39,211 bases of DNA from Nitrososphaeraceae archaeon (GTDB taxonomy: Archaea > Thermoproteota > Nitrososphaeria > Nitrososphaerales > Nitrosopumilaceae), in assembly GCA_025930495.1 (NCBI GenBank), contig JAICOU010000007.1:1-39211 (forward strand). Direction: 5' to 3'. This document shows positions 1 through 9,206 of the stretch, piece after piece; within the stretch, counting starts at the first letter, position 1; every line of letters starts with the position of its first letter. Made by a program: the position numbers and the translations under genes. The notes under the pieces are model-generated. The model had not been told where the DNA came from. It made no database searches and saw only the letters and a list, made by a program, of their open reading frames with translations.

Positions 1-930
<930 letters not shown>

Positions 931-1140
931 CTGTTTTTACTTGATTATTGAAGTACACATTGTACTATATTGGAATTGACGGATGCACATAATCTTCACA
1001 TTTCAGATTTGATCAGTTGATCAGATCCTCATTTTGTATGCGTAAATGGAGGCCTATGAATCATAAAATGGTGCATTACCATACTTTCATCACAAGCGCC
1101 GCCTATTGCTTTACGTATGCAGAAGGTCAAACTTTTCAAA

Positions 1141-1150
1141 TACATATAAA
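1141..1150 (-). promoter_or_regulatory. Candidate TATA box of the rRNA operon
   Basis: On the minus strand this reads TTTATATGTA, a good archaeal TATA box. It would start transcription near 1120 and give a leader of about 190 nt before the mature 16S. The leader contains a hairpin (AGTAC/GTACT, 952-966) and tandem TTGATCA-type units (about 1008-1023). The same interval also holds the promoter of the divergent aminotransferase gene. Confidence 0.5.
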
Positions 1151-1174
1151 CCATGGCGAAAAATGGCGATCATC

Positions 1175-1184
1175 GATTAAATAA
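1175..1184 (+). promoter_or_regulatory. Candidate TATA box of the aminotransferase gene
   Basis: The plus strand reads GATTAAATAA. The predicted transcription start is near 1205, about 12 nt before the ATG at 1217, so the mRNA leader would be very short. Confidence 0.45.
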
Positions 1185-1216
1185 TCACTTAATTTGGTAG
1201 TAAATAGAAAAATAAA

Positions 1217-2527
1217 ATGAGTGTTATTTTAGATTACAAAAAAAAGACAAAAAAATCTGCAAGGTTATTTTCAACATCATCTAAACTTCATGTAAATGGG
1301 GTAAGTCACAACATACGATTTTTTGAACCATATCCATTTGTTGTAAAATCATCGTCAGGAAAAAATTTGGTGGATATTGATGATAACAAGTATACAGATT
1401 ACTGGATGGGTCATTGGAGTTTAATTTTAGGACATGGCCCAAAACAAGTCAAAGATTCACTGAAAAAACAGATTGAAAAAAGTTGGATGTATGGCACAGT
1501 AAATGAGCAAACTATCAAATTATCAGATTTAATTTCAAAGGCAGTTCCAGTAGCGGAGAAGATTCGTTATGTCACATCAGGTACTGAAGCTACAATGTAT
1601 GCAGTAAGACTTGCACGTTCTGTAACGGGTAAAAAAATCATTGCAAAAATAGACGGCGGATGGCACGGATACACATCAGATTTACTAAAGAGTGTAAACT
1701 GGCCATTTTCAGAATCAGAAAGCAGTGGTGTTGTAAATGAGGAAAAAATAATATCAATGCCATTTAATGATTTAGAGAGATCGCTTACAATTCTCAAAAA
1801 AGTTTCAAGGGATTTGGCAGGAATAATAATCGAGCCAGTATTAGGTGGTGGGGGATGTATCCCAGCAACTCCAGAATACCTAAAAGGAATACAAGAGTTT
1901 GCTCACAAAAATAAATCATTATTCATACTAGATGAGATTGTAACAGGATTTAGATTTAGATTTGGATGCTTGTATACTACCATGAAACTTGATCCGGACA
2001 TTGTAACATTAGGAAAAATTGTAGGTGGTGGAATGCCAATTGGTGTAATGTGCGGCAAAAAAGAAATAATGAAACATGCTGATACCACAGGAAAGAAAAA
2101 ATCAGAAAGATCATATATTGGGGGAGGAACATTTTCTGCAAACCCCATGTCAATGACTTCAGGATTTGCAACATTAACAGAATTAAAAAAATCAAAAAAC
2201 ACTATCTATCCAAAGATTAACTCTTTGGGAAAATTTACAAGAGACGAGATAGGCAAAGTATTTGGAGACAAAGTAGTCATAACTGGTCAAGGCTCATTAT
2301 TTATGACACATTTTGTAAAAGATGGAATTACAGAGGTGATAAATTCTGCTCAAGCTGCAAAATGTGATAGCAAATTACTCTACAAATATCACTTTAAGAT
2401 GATTGCACAAGACGGGATATTCTTTTTGCCTGGAAAACTAGGGGCCATATCCAATACACACACTAAAGATGACATAAAAAAGATGATTACAGCATCTGAG
2501 AATTTTCAGCAATCTCAGATTTACTGA
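1217..2527 (+). CDS. Class III aminotransferase, glutamate-1-semialdehyde aminotransferase-like
   Basis: PLP-dependent fold-type I aminotransferase of 436 aa. Visible landmarks are the [14 protein letters not shown] block (121-134) that binds the PLP phosphate, D239 in [13 protein letters not shown] (pairs with the pyridine N), and the Schiff-base lysine K267 in [13 protein letters not shown]. These match the HemL (glutamate-1-semialdehyde 2,1-aminomutase) branch best. However, the usual HemL N-terminal SPVRAF-type motif is not present and the first 30 residues are Lys/Ser-rich, so it may be a HemL-like paralogue with another substrate instead of the tetrapyrrole enzyme. Its position next to the 16S rRNA gene, read divergently, is a linkage described for marine group I archaeal genome fragments. 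The family call is strong; the exact reaction is uncertain. Confidence 0.8.
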   Translation: MSVILDYKKKTKKSARLFSTSSKLHVNGVSHNIRFFEPYPFVVKSSSGKNLVDIDDNKYTDYWMGHWSLILGHGPKQVKDSLKKQIEKSWMYGTVNEQTIKLSDLISKAVPVAEKIRYVTSGTEATMYAVRLARSVTGKKIIAKIDGGWHGYTSDLLKSVNWPFSESESSGVVNEEKIISMPFNDLERSLTILKKVSRDLAGIIIEPVLGGGGCIPATPEYLKGIQEFAHKNKSLFILDEIVTGFRFRFGCLYTTMKLDPDIVTLGKIVGGGMPIGVMCGKKEIMKHADTTGKKKSERSYIGGGTFSANPMSMTSGFATLTELKKSKNTIYPKINSLGKFTRDEIGKVFGDKVVITGQGSLFMTHFVKDGITEVINSAQAAKCDSKLLYKYHFKMIAQDGIFFLPGKLGAISNTHTKDDIKKMITASENFQQSQIY

Positions 2528-2593
2528 AAATACAGCATTTGGAAATTCACACGAAACTAAACTTTCATTACCCATATCATTTTGTAACTAATC

Positions 2594-3415
2594 ATGGGCT
2601 TGTTTGGTTCAAAAGAAGACTCGGAAGACTTGATGTACCATGCAATGTCGCTAATGGAAAGAAATCAGCCCAAAGGGGCAATCGTATTATTTAGCAAAGT
2701 GCTAAAGCAGGATTCAAAAAACATATCAGCACTATACAATAAAGGATTGGCATTAAATCAAATCAAAAAGTATAGTGATGCGATAACATGCTTTGATTTG
2801 TTGTTAGAAATAAACTCCAAGGACGCATCTGCAATCAACAATAAAGGAATTGCAATGGCAGAGATGGGAAACATTCAAGGTGCATCAGAGTGCTACGATA
2901 TGGCAATAAAGGCAGACCCAAAATATGGGCCATCATATTTTAACAAAGGTGTTTTACTTGATAAATTACAAGATCATGAGGAAGCACTGAATTACCTTGA
3001 CAAAGCAATGAGCATAGAACCTAGAAAACCAAATGCACAATTTTACAAAGGAATAGTTTTGGGAAAACTAAAAAGGCATGAGGAAGCACTGAATTGTTTT
3101 GAAAACGTTCACAAAAAACATCCCAGTCACATGGATGCATTGTTTCACATAGGAATAGAATTAGCAGAATTAGAAAATAATAAAAAAGCAATAGAAATTT
3201 TTGATCAGATACTTGCAAACCACAAAGACAATGTAAATGTCATATATGCAAAATCAAGAAGCAAGTCAGCACTAGAGGAATTTCCAGAATCATTAGAATT
3301 ATTAAAAAAAGCAGTCGATTTGAATCCCAAAATAATCAGGGCATGGGCCAAAGAAGAAAAATTATTTGAAAAACTACACAGCAATGATCAGTTCAGAAAA
3401 CTAGTGAAACTCTAG
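2594..3415 (+). CDS. Tetratricopeptide-repeat (TPR) protein
   Basis: Protein of 273 aa built almost entirely of about seven TPR units of 34 residues. The repeats are easy to see, for example ALYNKGLALNQIKKYSDAI, AINNKGIAMAEMGNIQGAS and SYFNKGVLLDKLQDHEEAL, with the TPR pattern of small residues at positions 8 and 20 and Pro near position 32. There is no signal peptide or membrane segment, so it should be a cytoplasmic scaffold for protein-protein contacts. A short charged N-terminus (MGLFGSKEDSED) precedes the first helix. It lies 66 bp after the aminotransferase gene on the same strand. Partner unknown. Confidence 0.85.
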   Translation: MGLFGSKEDSEDLMYHAMSLMERNQPKGAIVLFSKVLKQDSKNISALYNKGLALNQIKKYSDAITCFDLLLEINSKDASAINNKGIAMAEMGNIQGASECYDMAIKADPKYGPSYFNKGVLLDKLQDHEEALNYLDKAMSIEPRKPNAQFYKGIVLGKLKRHEEALNCFENVHKKHPSHMDALFHIGIELAELENNKKAIEIFDQILANHKDNVNVIYAKSRSKSALEEFPESLELLKKAVDLNPKIIRAWAKEEKLFEKLHSNDQFRKLVKL

Positions 3416-3486
3416 AATTATTTCACAAGATAAATTTAGAAAAACATAATACAACAGATGAAATTTTACACATCATAAGGATTAAA

Positions 3487-3939
3487 ATGAAAAAATCAAA
3501 CATCTATTCATCGGGGGGCAAAAGAAAGATCAATCCAGAGTGGTTTACCAACAAAGTACACATGAAAGATATTTCATCTAAAATAAAATCAAAAGAACAA
3601 GACATCTATCATGTTTACTTTGAAAATGGCGCAAAAACAAAGATACATTTGCATAATGGCAACCAAATCTTACTAGTCACCAAAGGAATTGGCAGCCTTG
3701 AAACATTTAGAAAATACGGTACAAACAAGACAAATTTCAAAATTAAGCGAACTGAAAAAATTAGCCTCAAAGAAGGGGATATTGTGTACATTTCATCTAA
3801 CACACTACATACACATGGCTCATCAAACAAAAAGACGTTTTCGCATATTGCAATCAATATTTTACCATCTAAGAATTCAGAATACAAAACAACATGGTAT
3901 GAGTCAGACTTTAAGACAGATGTCACAAAAAAGATATGA
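3487..3939 (+). CDS. Cupin-domain protein
   Basis: Protein of 150 aa with a single cupin barrel. Motif 1 is visible as IHLHNGNQILLVTKGIGSL (two His and a Gln in place of the classic H-x-H...E set). Motif 2 follows as LKEGDIVYISSNTLHTHG, including the metal-ligand-type His after the GD turn. The small barrel fits a sensory or metal-binding cupin; no substrate can be inferred. The next gene, 9 bp downstream, encodes a second cupin, so the two are very likely co-transcribed. The start ATG at 3487 follows AAGGATTAAA. Confidence 0.75.
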   Translation: MKKSNIYSSGGKRKINPEWFTNKVHMKDISSKIKSKEQDIYHVYFENGAKTKIHLHNGNQILLVTKGIGSLETFRKYGTNKTNFKIKRTEKISLKEGDIVYISSNTLHTHGSSNKKTFSHIAINILPSKNSEYKTTWYESDFKTDVTKKI

Positions 3940-3948
3940 TTTCCCAAA

Positions 3949-4311
3949 ATGTCAATTAGAAAAAGCTCCGAAGTAGAAATAATTTCAGGAAACGAAGGAA
4001 CAAAGATAAAACAATACTTTCATCCACATAACACACTAAATGGAATCAACTATAGTCTAGCGCAATTTACATTAGAACCAGGAAAAAGGACACTACTACA
4101 CAAGATACAATCATCAGAGATTTATTATATTTTAGAAGGTGATGCAATTTTGAGAATAAATGATGAACCATATCAATTAAAAAAAGATGATTCGGTGTAT
4201 GTTCCACCAATGTCAGAGCAATACATAGAAAACACAGGTTCTGTGAATCTACGATTTTTATGCATCGTAGAACCCGCATGGAAACCAGAAGATGAGATCA
4301 TTTTAGAATAA
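3949..4311 (+). CDS. Cupin-domain protein (mannose-6-phosphate isomerase-like)
   Basis: Single-domain cupin of 120 aa. Motif 1 reads LLHKIQSSEIYYILEGDAIL, with the E-x4-LxG pattern typical of this family, and motif 2 reads LKKDDSVYVPPMSEQYIENTG, where the usual His after the PP turn is replaced by Glu/Gln. The closest general class is the small cupin_2 proteins related to the C-terminal domain of phosphomannose isomerases. It sits 9 bp after another cupin gene on the same strand, suggesting a two-gene unit that may form a hetero-oligomeric barrel. Function unknown. Confidence 0.75.
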   Translation: MSIRKSSEVEIISGNEGTKIKQYFHPHNTLNGINYSLAQFTLEPGKRTLLHKIQSSEIYYILEGDAILRINDEPYQLKKDDSVYVPPMSEQYIENTGSVNLRFLCIVEPAWKPEDEIILE

Positions 4312-4366
4312 ACCAAAGCCAAGTCTTGTGTAATTGTTTTTAACATATGAGAAATTTCTAGTAGTA

Positions 4367-5041
4367 GTGAATACATATCAAGCCCTCAGAGCATTGAATA
4401 TAAAATCAGAATCATCATGGGATGAGATAAAAATAGCATACAGAAAACTAGTCCTCGAGTTTCACCCTGATAAGAACACTAGTGAAAAAGAAGGCAATGA
4501 ATTCAAAAAAATTACAGAAGCATACAACCATTTGAGGAAAAATTTCAGCCAAAATACTAATGAAACAAAACAAAAATTTACAGATGCAAATAACAAAAAT
4601 AATTTTGAAAAAAAATCCCAATGGGGTGCGCCATCAGCAGAAAACATACCAGAGCAAGACTGGAGTAAATATACACGTGAATTTGAAGAAGGAGATCCTA
4701 CATTTTGGAAAGAATATGAAAAAAAATTCTGGGAAGAATACAATGCACATGTACGCTCAGATGGAAGACATGGAGAATATGAAAAAGCAAAAGAGCCTGA
4801 AAAGCAACCCAATCTATTTGTGGATGTGGATAAAAGTTTGTGCATAGGATGCTGTAGTTGTGAAATAATTGCTCCAGATGTTTTTGCAATAAACAAAAAT
4901 TCAAAATCAAATCCAAAATCATCAGTCATAAATCCAAAAGGTGCAGGAATAAACAAAATAATGAATGCTGCTGAGACCTGCCCCACTAAAGCAATAATTG
5001 TAGAAAATATAGATACAAAAGAGAGATTATTTCCTTATTGA
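4367..5041 (+). CDS. DnaJ-ferredoxin fusion protein (DnaJ-Fer)
   Basis: A J domain (about residues 3-60, with the HPD tripeptide in EFHPDKNTS) is joined through a charged, aromatic-rich linker to a C-terminal single [4Fe-4S] ferredoxin domain. That domain has the cluster ligands C-x2-C-x2-C in LCIGCCSCE plus a distant Cys in ETCPTKAI. Such DnaJ-Fer proteins are known from plants/green algae and Thaumarchaeota, where transfer from the plant lineage has been proposed. The J domain should stimulate DnaK while the cluster may sense or carry electrons. I choose GTG at 4367 (MNTYQALRAL) because a TATA-like TTTTTAACATAT lies about 26 bp upstream, fitting a leaderless mRNA; an upstream TTG at 4334 would add 11 unlikely residues. 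It ends 3 bp from the convergent HIT gene. Confidence 0.9.
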   Translation: MNTYQALRALNIKSESSWDEIKIAYRKLVLEFHPDKNTSEKEGNEFKKITEAYNHLRKNFSQNTNETKQKFTDANNKNNFEKKSQWGAPSAENIPEQDWSKYTREFEEGDPTFWKEYEKKFWEEYNAHVRSDGRHGEYEKAKEPEKQPNLFVDVDKSLCIGCCSCEIIAPDVFAINKNSKSNPKSSVINPKGAGINKIMNAAETCPTKAIIVENIDTKERLFPY

Positions 5042-5044
5042 AAA

Positions 5045-5446
5045 TTATTTTAATTTATTATAAATTTCTTCAATCTCTGAATCAGAAAACTTTACAGGAT
5101 TAAACATGCTATGAATTGCACCTGCAGAATCAGCTACAGCACGAGGGACTAGATGTACATGAACATGTGGAATTTCTTGTCCTGCTTCTTTTCCATTATG
5201 GATTGCAACAAGTGTTGCACCAGTTAGTTTGTCAATTTTTGGAATAACTTTGTGGACTAGTGAGAACAAGTCAGAGTTTTCTTCACTAGTCATGTCTTGA
5301 ATTTTTACATGGTGATTTTTTGGAATTACTAGAGTATGGCCTTTAGTCAATGGAAATGCATCTAAAAATGCCATAGAGTGGATGGTTTCTTTGATGAGTC
5401 TAGATGGAATTTGACCAGAAACTATTTTACAAAAAATACAATCCAT
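5045..5446 (-). CDS. HIT-family nucleotide hydrolase/transferase
   Basis: Protein of 133 aa, the normal length for a single HIT domain of the Hint/HinT branch. The signature HVHVHLVPR gives the catalytic triad-like H94, H96 and H98. CIFC near the N-terminus (C3, C6), with further His residues, resembles the zinc site found in many HIT proteins. Family members hydrolyse AMP-lysine or AMP-NH2-type phosphoramidates or dinucleoside polyphosphates in the cytoplasm; which one applies here cannot be told. It is followed by a convergent DnaJ-Fer gene and preceded, on the same strand, by a small zinc-finger gene 75 bp away. Confidence 0.93.
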   Translation of the reverse strand: MDCIFCKIVSGQIPSRLIKETIHSMAFLDAFPLTKGHTLVIPKNHHVKIQDMTSEENSDLFSLVHKVIPKIDKLTGATLVAIHNGKEAGQEIPHVHVHLVPRAVADSAGAIHSMFNPVKFSDSEIEEIYNKLK

Positions 5447-5521
5447 ATCACTTTAACACATAATCAAAATATTAACTGCTATGATTCAATTATTGTGCAT
5501 CATTTTCTGACTAAATTCCAG

Positions 5522-5686
5522 TTACCATGTACCGCCTGAACCAGAATTTGGATCTAGTTTCTTTTCAGGTATATTTCCGTGTGCCTTTTTTGTGTGTCTT
5601 TTGAGGCGTTCTGAGTCATGTAATTCTAAACCACATACATCACATTTGGTTTCATTGTCTTTGTCTTTTCGTTTGAATAGACCCAT
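5522..5686 (-). CDS. Small C2H2 zinc-finger protein (54 aa)
   Basis: A short reading frame with ATG at 5684-5686 and TAA at 5522-5524. The protein begins MGLFKRKDKDNETKCDVCG and carries one C2H2 finger: C-x2-C, 12 residues, H-x4-H (CDVCGLELHDSERLKRHTKK then AH), followed by a Gly/Ser-rich tail ending in GGTW. The start MGLFKRK resembles that of other small zinc proteins in this window (MRLFGKK at 8794, MGFFKKF at 9207). It may bind nucleic acid or protein. The finger spacing is canonical, so a chance ORF is unlikely. Confidence 0.8.
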   Translation of the reverse strand: MGLFKRKDKDNETKCDVCGLELHDSERLKRHTKKAHGNIPEKKLDPNSGSGGTW

Positions 5687-5708
5687 GATTTAGTAAATTT
5701 TTGAAATA

Positions 5709-5740
5709 CATTATAAAGGATACGAGGTTTTTGAAAACCT
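5709..5740 (+). promoter_or_regulatory. Promoter and operator-like palindrome of the hydroxyacyl-CoA dehydrogenase gene
   Basis: A TATA-like ACATTATAAAGG (5708-5719) lies about 27 bp before the ATG at 5742, implying a leaderless mRNA. Between them, at 5725-5740, is a perfect inverted repeat AGGTTTT-TG-AAAACCT that covers the predicted start site. A protein bound there would block initiation, so it is a reasonable repressor site; a chance palindrome is not excluded. Confidence 0.5.
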
Positions 5741-5741
5741 G

Positions 5742-6881
5742 ATGAATCTAAAAAACATCACAGTACTTGGGTCTGGCATAATGGGGCATGGCATTGCACA
5801 AGTTTCAGCTACTGCAGGATACAATGTAATTCTCAGAGATATTGAGCAGGGATTTTTAGATAAAGCAATGGAGAAAATAAAATGGAGTTTAGATAAATTA
5901 GTAACCAAAGGAAAAATTTCACAGCAAGAAGCAGATTCAATTTATTCAAGAATCACACCAATAGTCAATCTTGCAGAAGCTGTAAAAGATGCACAACTCG
6001 TAATTGAGGTGGTTCCAGAAATTATGGAGTTAAAGAAAAAAGTGTATGCTGAATTAGACGCAGTTGCAGGTAAAGACGTTATTTTTGCATCAAATACAAG
6101 CACATTACCAATTACAGAGATTGCAAATACAACATCACGCCCAGAAAAATTTATCGGGATTCATTTTTTCAATCCGCCACAACTAATGAAACTAGTAGAA
6201 GTAATTCCCGGAGAGAAAACATCACAAGAGATAGTGAATTTAACTCAAGAATATGTAAGAACAGTAAAAAAAGAATCCGTCCTATGCAGAAGGGATGTTC
6301 CAGGATTCATCATTAACAGATTATTCATTCCAATGATCCACGAAGCATGTTACATGATGGACAGAACCGGTGCAACAATGACTGAGATTGATTCTGCAGT
6401 GAAATTCAAACTTGGATTCCCAATGGGAATTTTTGAGCTAGCTGATTTTACAGGAATGGATGTAATACACAAGGCAACAATAGAGATGCACTTACGTGAT
6501 AAAAAAGTAATTTTGCCACATCCAACAATTGAAAAAATGTTTGATGCAAAAAAACTAGGGCAAAAATCAGGTGAGGGGTTTTACAAATATTCAGATGAAA
6601 AATATGAACGTGTTCCATTATCAGAAGAGTTGGCAGATAAATGCAATCCAATTCAACTTGTTGCAAACATCTTAAACAATGCAGCTTGGCTTGTTACAAA
6701 CAAAGCCAGTGATATTGCAGAAATTGAAAAGGCTGCACAGTTAGGTCTTGGATTAAAAAAACCGCTATTTGACACAGCAAAAGAAATAGGAATCAAAAAT
6801 ATTGTAAACGAGCTAAAACAACTAGCATCAAAACATGGTAATTTCTATGAGCCAGATCCATTGCTAATTTCTATGCAGTAA
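5742..6881 (+). CDS. 3-hydroxyacyl-CoA (3-hydroxybutyryl-CoA) dehydrogenase
   Basis: NAD(P)-dependent oxidation of (S)-3-hydroxybutyryl-CoA to acetoacetyl-CoA, a step of the thaumarchaeal 3-hydroxypropionate/4-hydroxybutyrate cycle. The Rossmann motif VLGSGIMGHGIAQ (8-20) starts the NAD domain. NTSTLPITEIA and H141 in IGIHFFNPPQLMKLVEV fit the family active site, and VPGFIINRLFIP marks the start of the C-terminal domain. At 379 aa it is about 90 residues longer than the usual 290-aa bacterial Hbd: after the first C-terminal domain (ending near EGFYKY) a second one follows (PIQLVANILNNAAWLVTNKA), as in the duplicated C-terminal domains of larger hydroxyacyl-CoA dehydrogenases. It overlaps the next, convergent gene by 11 bp. 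The role in the cycle is inferred from the lineage. Confidence 0.9.
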   Translation: MNLKNITVLGSGIMGHGIAQVSATAGYNVILRDIEQGFLDKAMEKIKWSLDKLVTKGKISQQEADSIYSRITPIVNLAEAVKDAQLVIEVVPEIMELKKKVYAELDAVAGKDVIFASNTSTLPITEIANTTSRPEKFIGIHFFNPPQLMKLVEVIPGEKTSQEIVNLTQEYVRTVKKESVLCRRDVPGFIINRLFIPMIHEACYMMDRTGATMTEIDSAVKFKLGFPMGIFELADFTGMDVIHKATIEMHLRDKKVILPHPTIEKMFDAKKLGQKSGEGFYKYSDEKYERVPLSEELADKCNPIQLVANILNNAAWLVTNKASDIAEIEKAAQLGLGLKKPLFDTAKEIGIKNIVNELKQLASKHGNFYEPDPLLISMQ

Positions 6882-7422
6882 TTAATTCAAGAATCTTCTT
6901 TACAGCATCTTTTGGAGAATCGACTCCAATAATTTTGATATTTTTTCTTTGATCTACATATCCATCAATGAATCTATCAGCTGTTCCACCAGTATTTCTG
7001 ATTGCAACCATTGGTTTGTTGTGCATGTATGCAGCACATATTTCAGATAAAGTTCCAGAGCCACCACCAACTATGATTATACCATCAGCAGACAGAGCAG
7101 TTAGAAAATCTCTTGTTAGTCCCATTCCACTTGGAATTACAATATCACAAAATTCATTTGCAAATGATGCATCATCTTGAGGAATAATTCCTATAGCCAA
7201 TCCATTAGCGTCATGTGCACCATGAGATGCGGCTTTCATTACACCGCCCAATCCACCTGTAATAAGAACACAGTTGGATTTTGCCACTTCGTAACCTATC
7301 TCATATGCAATTTTTTCATGATTGGGAGTGCAACCATTATCATTATGCCCTATCACTAGGATCTGGATTTTCTTTGTCAATATTATAGATAATAATTTGC
7401 CATCTAATATCTTTCCTAACAC
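6871..7422 (-). CDS. SLOG/TIGR00725-like Rossmann-fold protein
   Basis: Protein of up to 183 aa with the fold of LOG/TIGR00725 proteins (lysine-decarboxylase-like Rossmann fold). Landmarks are LITGGLGGVMKAASHGAHDA, where the first nucleotide-binding loop lies, and GGGSGTLSEICAAYMHNKP, corresponding to the PGGxGTxxE motif of LOG phosphoribohydrolases. The Pro is replaced by Gly, as in the TIGR00725 branch. Members bind nucleotides or nucleoside monophosphates; some cleave the N-glycosidic bond. The GTG at 7420-7422 gives the longest form, but a TTG at 7378-7380 (MTKKIQILVIGHND) begins just before the first strand and may be the true start (169 aa). Confidence 0.75.
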   Translation of the reverse strand: MLGKILDGKLLSIILTKKIQILVIGHNDNGCTPNHEKIAYEIGYEVAKSNCVLITGGLGGVMKAASHGAHDANGLAIGIIPQDDASFANEFCDIVIPSGMGLTRDFLTALSADGIIIVGGGSGTLSEICAAYMHNKPMVAIRNTGGTADRFIDGYVDQRKNIKIIGVDSPKDAVKKILELITA

Positions 7423-7455
7423 AAAAGATATTAGAGAATAAAATACGATATTAGT

Positions 7456-7578
7456 ATGGAAAATCGCTCAATGCCAGTTTGTTTTACAGAAAAACAATAC
7501 AAAATGATCGAAGAATTTGCCAAGAGAAACGGTATGCTAAATGCAAGCCAAGCCCTTGAAAAAATACTAACCAGTTAA
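7456..7578 (+). CDS. Small ribbon-helix-helix-like protein (40 aa)
   Basis: Short frame from ATG at 7456 to TAA at 7576-7578 giving 40 aa: a strand-like MPVCFTEKQYK followed by two helices (KMIEEFAKRNG and NASQALEKIL). This order, with a polar turn containing NAS before the second helix, resembles ribbon-helix-helix DNA-binding domains, which act as dimers. It lies 33 bp from the start of the divergent SLOG-type gene, so it might regulate that neighbour. The size makes the coding call moderate. Confidence 0.5.
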   Translation: MENRSMPVCFTEKQYKMIEEFAKRNGMLNASQALEKILTS

Positions 7579-7658
7579 ACGCTTTTTGTTATTTTTTGTT
7601 TTTATTTTATTTGCATTCATTGGACTGCCAAGTATTTGGTTGTGTAATTAGATTATTC

Positions 7659-8714
7659 TCATAGTGAAATTGTTTCGAAATAATGTAACAGAAATATGGC
7701 AATGCCAAAGTACACAACAATTGTGGTGATATCGCTGATAATAGTTGCAATAGGACCAGTAGCTGTTGCGGGGTCTATTCCAAATTTATCAAAAATAATT
7801 GAAACATATGCAGAGAAAAATGTTTGAAATATCATACTTAGAAAAATTGAAGAGCCTATAACAATTCCAAGATCAAGGTGTCCCCAACCAAAAGATACTG
7901 CTGCAAAAATAGATACTGCAAAAATTAATCCAAGAAGAGACCCAATTTTTATTTCTCTTAACATATATCGCCTTAAAGAAAAATTGGGCTCAAGGGCAAT
8001 CATCCTAATTACTAATGTCTGAGACTGTGTTCCTACAGCATCACTAAGATAAACAATTACAGGAATAAAAGATGCAAGAATAATGTATTTATTTAGAAAC
8101 GATTCAAAATTAGAAATTATTGCTGCTGCAACTAATCCTCCAAGAAGCCCAATGAATAAAGAAGGCAGACGTGCTTTGACCAATCTTGATGCAGGTGTTT
8201 GAAGTGATTCAATCTCTTTGATTTTATGATGGATGCCACTAGACCTCAAAACATCTTCTCTTACTTCATGATGGAATATTGAAAGAATTGTTTGATGTGT
8301 AATTACACCAAGCAAATGATTTTCATTATCCACTACTGGAATAGACCAAAAGCCATACTTTAGAGCAAGATCAACTACCTTTTCTTGATGAGTGTCCTCT
8401 CTGATAGAGATGACATTTTTTATCATTAGTTTTTCAGCAAATGTTTCATTACTTTCTTGCAGTATCTCCTTTAGAGATATTACACCGACTAATTTTTGAG
8501 TATTATCTACAACGTACACGTATCCAATAGTTTCAAACTGTTTGGCTTTTGAGGTCAAAATTTCTTTTATGTAACCAACGTTATTTTCTGGACTAACTGT
8601 CAGAATTTTTTTTGTAATGTGATTCTTTGCTTTTTCAGGATTGTTTTTCAAAATATCAATTTTCATATTTTTTATCTGGCTAATAACAATAGAGTTGATT
8701 TTTGAGGTTGGCAT
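7659..8714 (-). CDS. mgtE: MgtE-like magnesium transporter/channel with CBS pair
   Basis: Membrane Mg2+ channel-type protein. Residues about 30-155 (ATG numbering) form two CBS domains (VSPENNVGYIKEILTSKAKQ and ISIREDTHQEKVVDLALKYG), the cytoplasmic Mg2+ sensor. Then a linker helix with SRLVKARLPSLFIGLLGG leads into five membrane segments, including FIPVIVYLSDAVGTQSQTLV, matching the MgtE pore helices, and an acidic pore-type FGIDPATATGPIATIISD. The separate MgtE N-terminal superhelical domain of bacterial proteins (about 130 aa) is absent, making it shorter (351 aa against about 450). I prefer ATG at 8712-8714 (MPTSKINSIV); GTG at 8721-8723 adds three residues. Confidence 0.85.
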   Translation of the reverse strand: MPTSKINSIVISQIKNMKIDILKNNPEKAKNHITKKILTVSPENNVGYIKEILTSKAKQFETIGYVYVVDNTQKLVGVISLKEILQESNETFAEKLMIKNVISIREDTHQEKVVDLALKYGFWSIPVVDNENHLLGVITHQTILSIFHHEVREDVLRSSGIHHKIKEIESLQTPASRLVKARLPSLFIGLLGGLVAAAIISNFESFLNKYIILASFIPVIVYLSDAVGTQSQTLVIRMIALEPNFSLRRYMLREIKIGSLLGLIFAVSIFAAVSFGWGHLDLGIVIGSSIFLSMIFQTFFSAYVSIIFDKFGIDPATATGPIATIISDITTIVVYFGIAIFLLHYFETISL

Positions 8715-8793
8715 TAAAATCACAAAAACAACAAAGAATGGATTGTCGGGTAGATTTGTATTAACTTAAATTATTTCAATTACAATATAGCAT

Positions 8794-9204
8794 ATGAGAT
8801 TATTTGGTAAAAAGCCAACATATTGTACTATTTGTAACAAAGAGCTAACGCACAAACACAAACCTAAAAAAGAATGGAATATCAAGGGTGTGCTTTGCGG
8901 AGATTGTCATTTTGATAAATCAAAGGAATACTATGAGGGAAAGGTAAGACAAGCATGTGTGTCATGTGGAACAATAAAGATCATCTCAGAGTTGTGGGAG
9001 CCAAGATGGCAATGGGATATGGAAGGCTTGTTATGCAAAGAATGTTTTGATAAAAAAGAAGAGTCTTTTGAAGTAAAGAAAAAATTTTGTGCATTATGCG
9101 GAACAGAGATGGGATTTATCAGACACAATCCAAAAAGTAAATGGAAGATAGAAGGTCAGCTCTGCAGAAAATGTTGGGATGAAAAGAAAGCAGAGTTGGG
9201 GTAA
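8794..9204 (+). CDS. Protein with three tandem double-CxxC zinc modules
   Basis: Protein of 136 aa consisting of three diverged copies of one unit of about 40 residues. Each unit opens with CxxC (CTIC, CVSC, CALC), continues to a W-x3-G segment (WNIKGVLCGDC, WDMEGLLCKEC, WKIEGQLCRKC) and closes with a second CxxC. Six CxxC pairs would bind three structural zinc ions. There are no membrane segments. No enzyme motif is visible, so a nucleic-acid or protein adaptor is likely. The N-terminus MRLFGKK is close to that of other small zinc proteins here. The next gene, a two-finger C2H2 protein, starts 2 bp after its stop, so the two form an operon. Confidence 0.75.
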   Translation: MRLFGKKPTYCTICNKELTHKHKPKKEWNIKGVLCGDCHFDKSKEYYEGKVRQACVSCGTIKIISELWEPRWQWDMEGLLCKECFDKKEESFEVKKKFCALCGTEMGFIRHNPKSKWKIEGQLCRKCWDEKKAELG

Positions 9205-9206
9205 AG

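Noticed and set aside
1008-1023. Tandem TTGATCA units near the rRNA promoter as a possible repeat array
   Set aside because: Only two units are present; too few for a repeat array or CRISPR.
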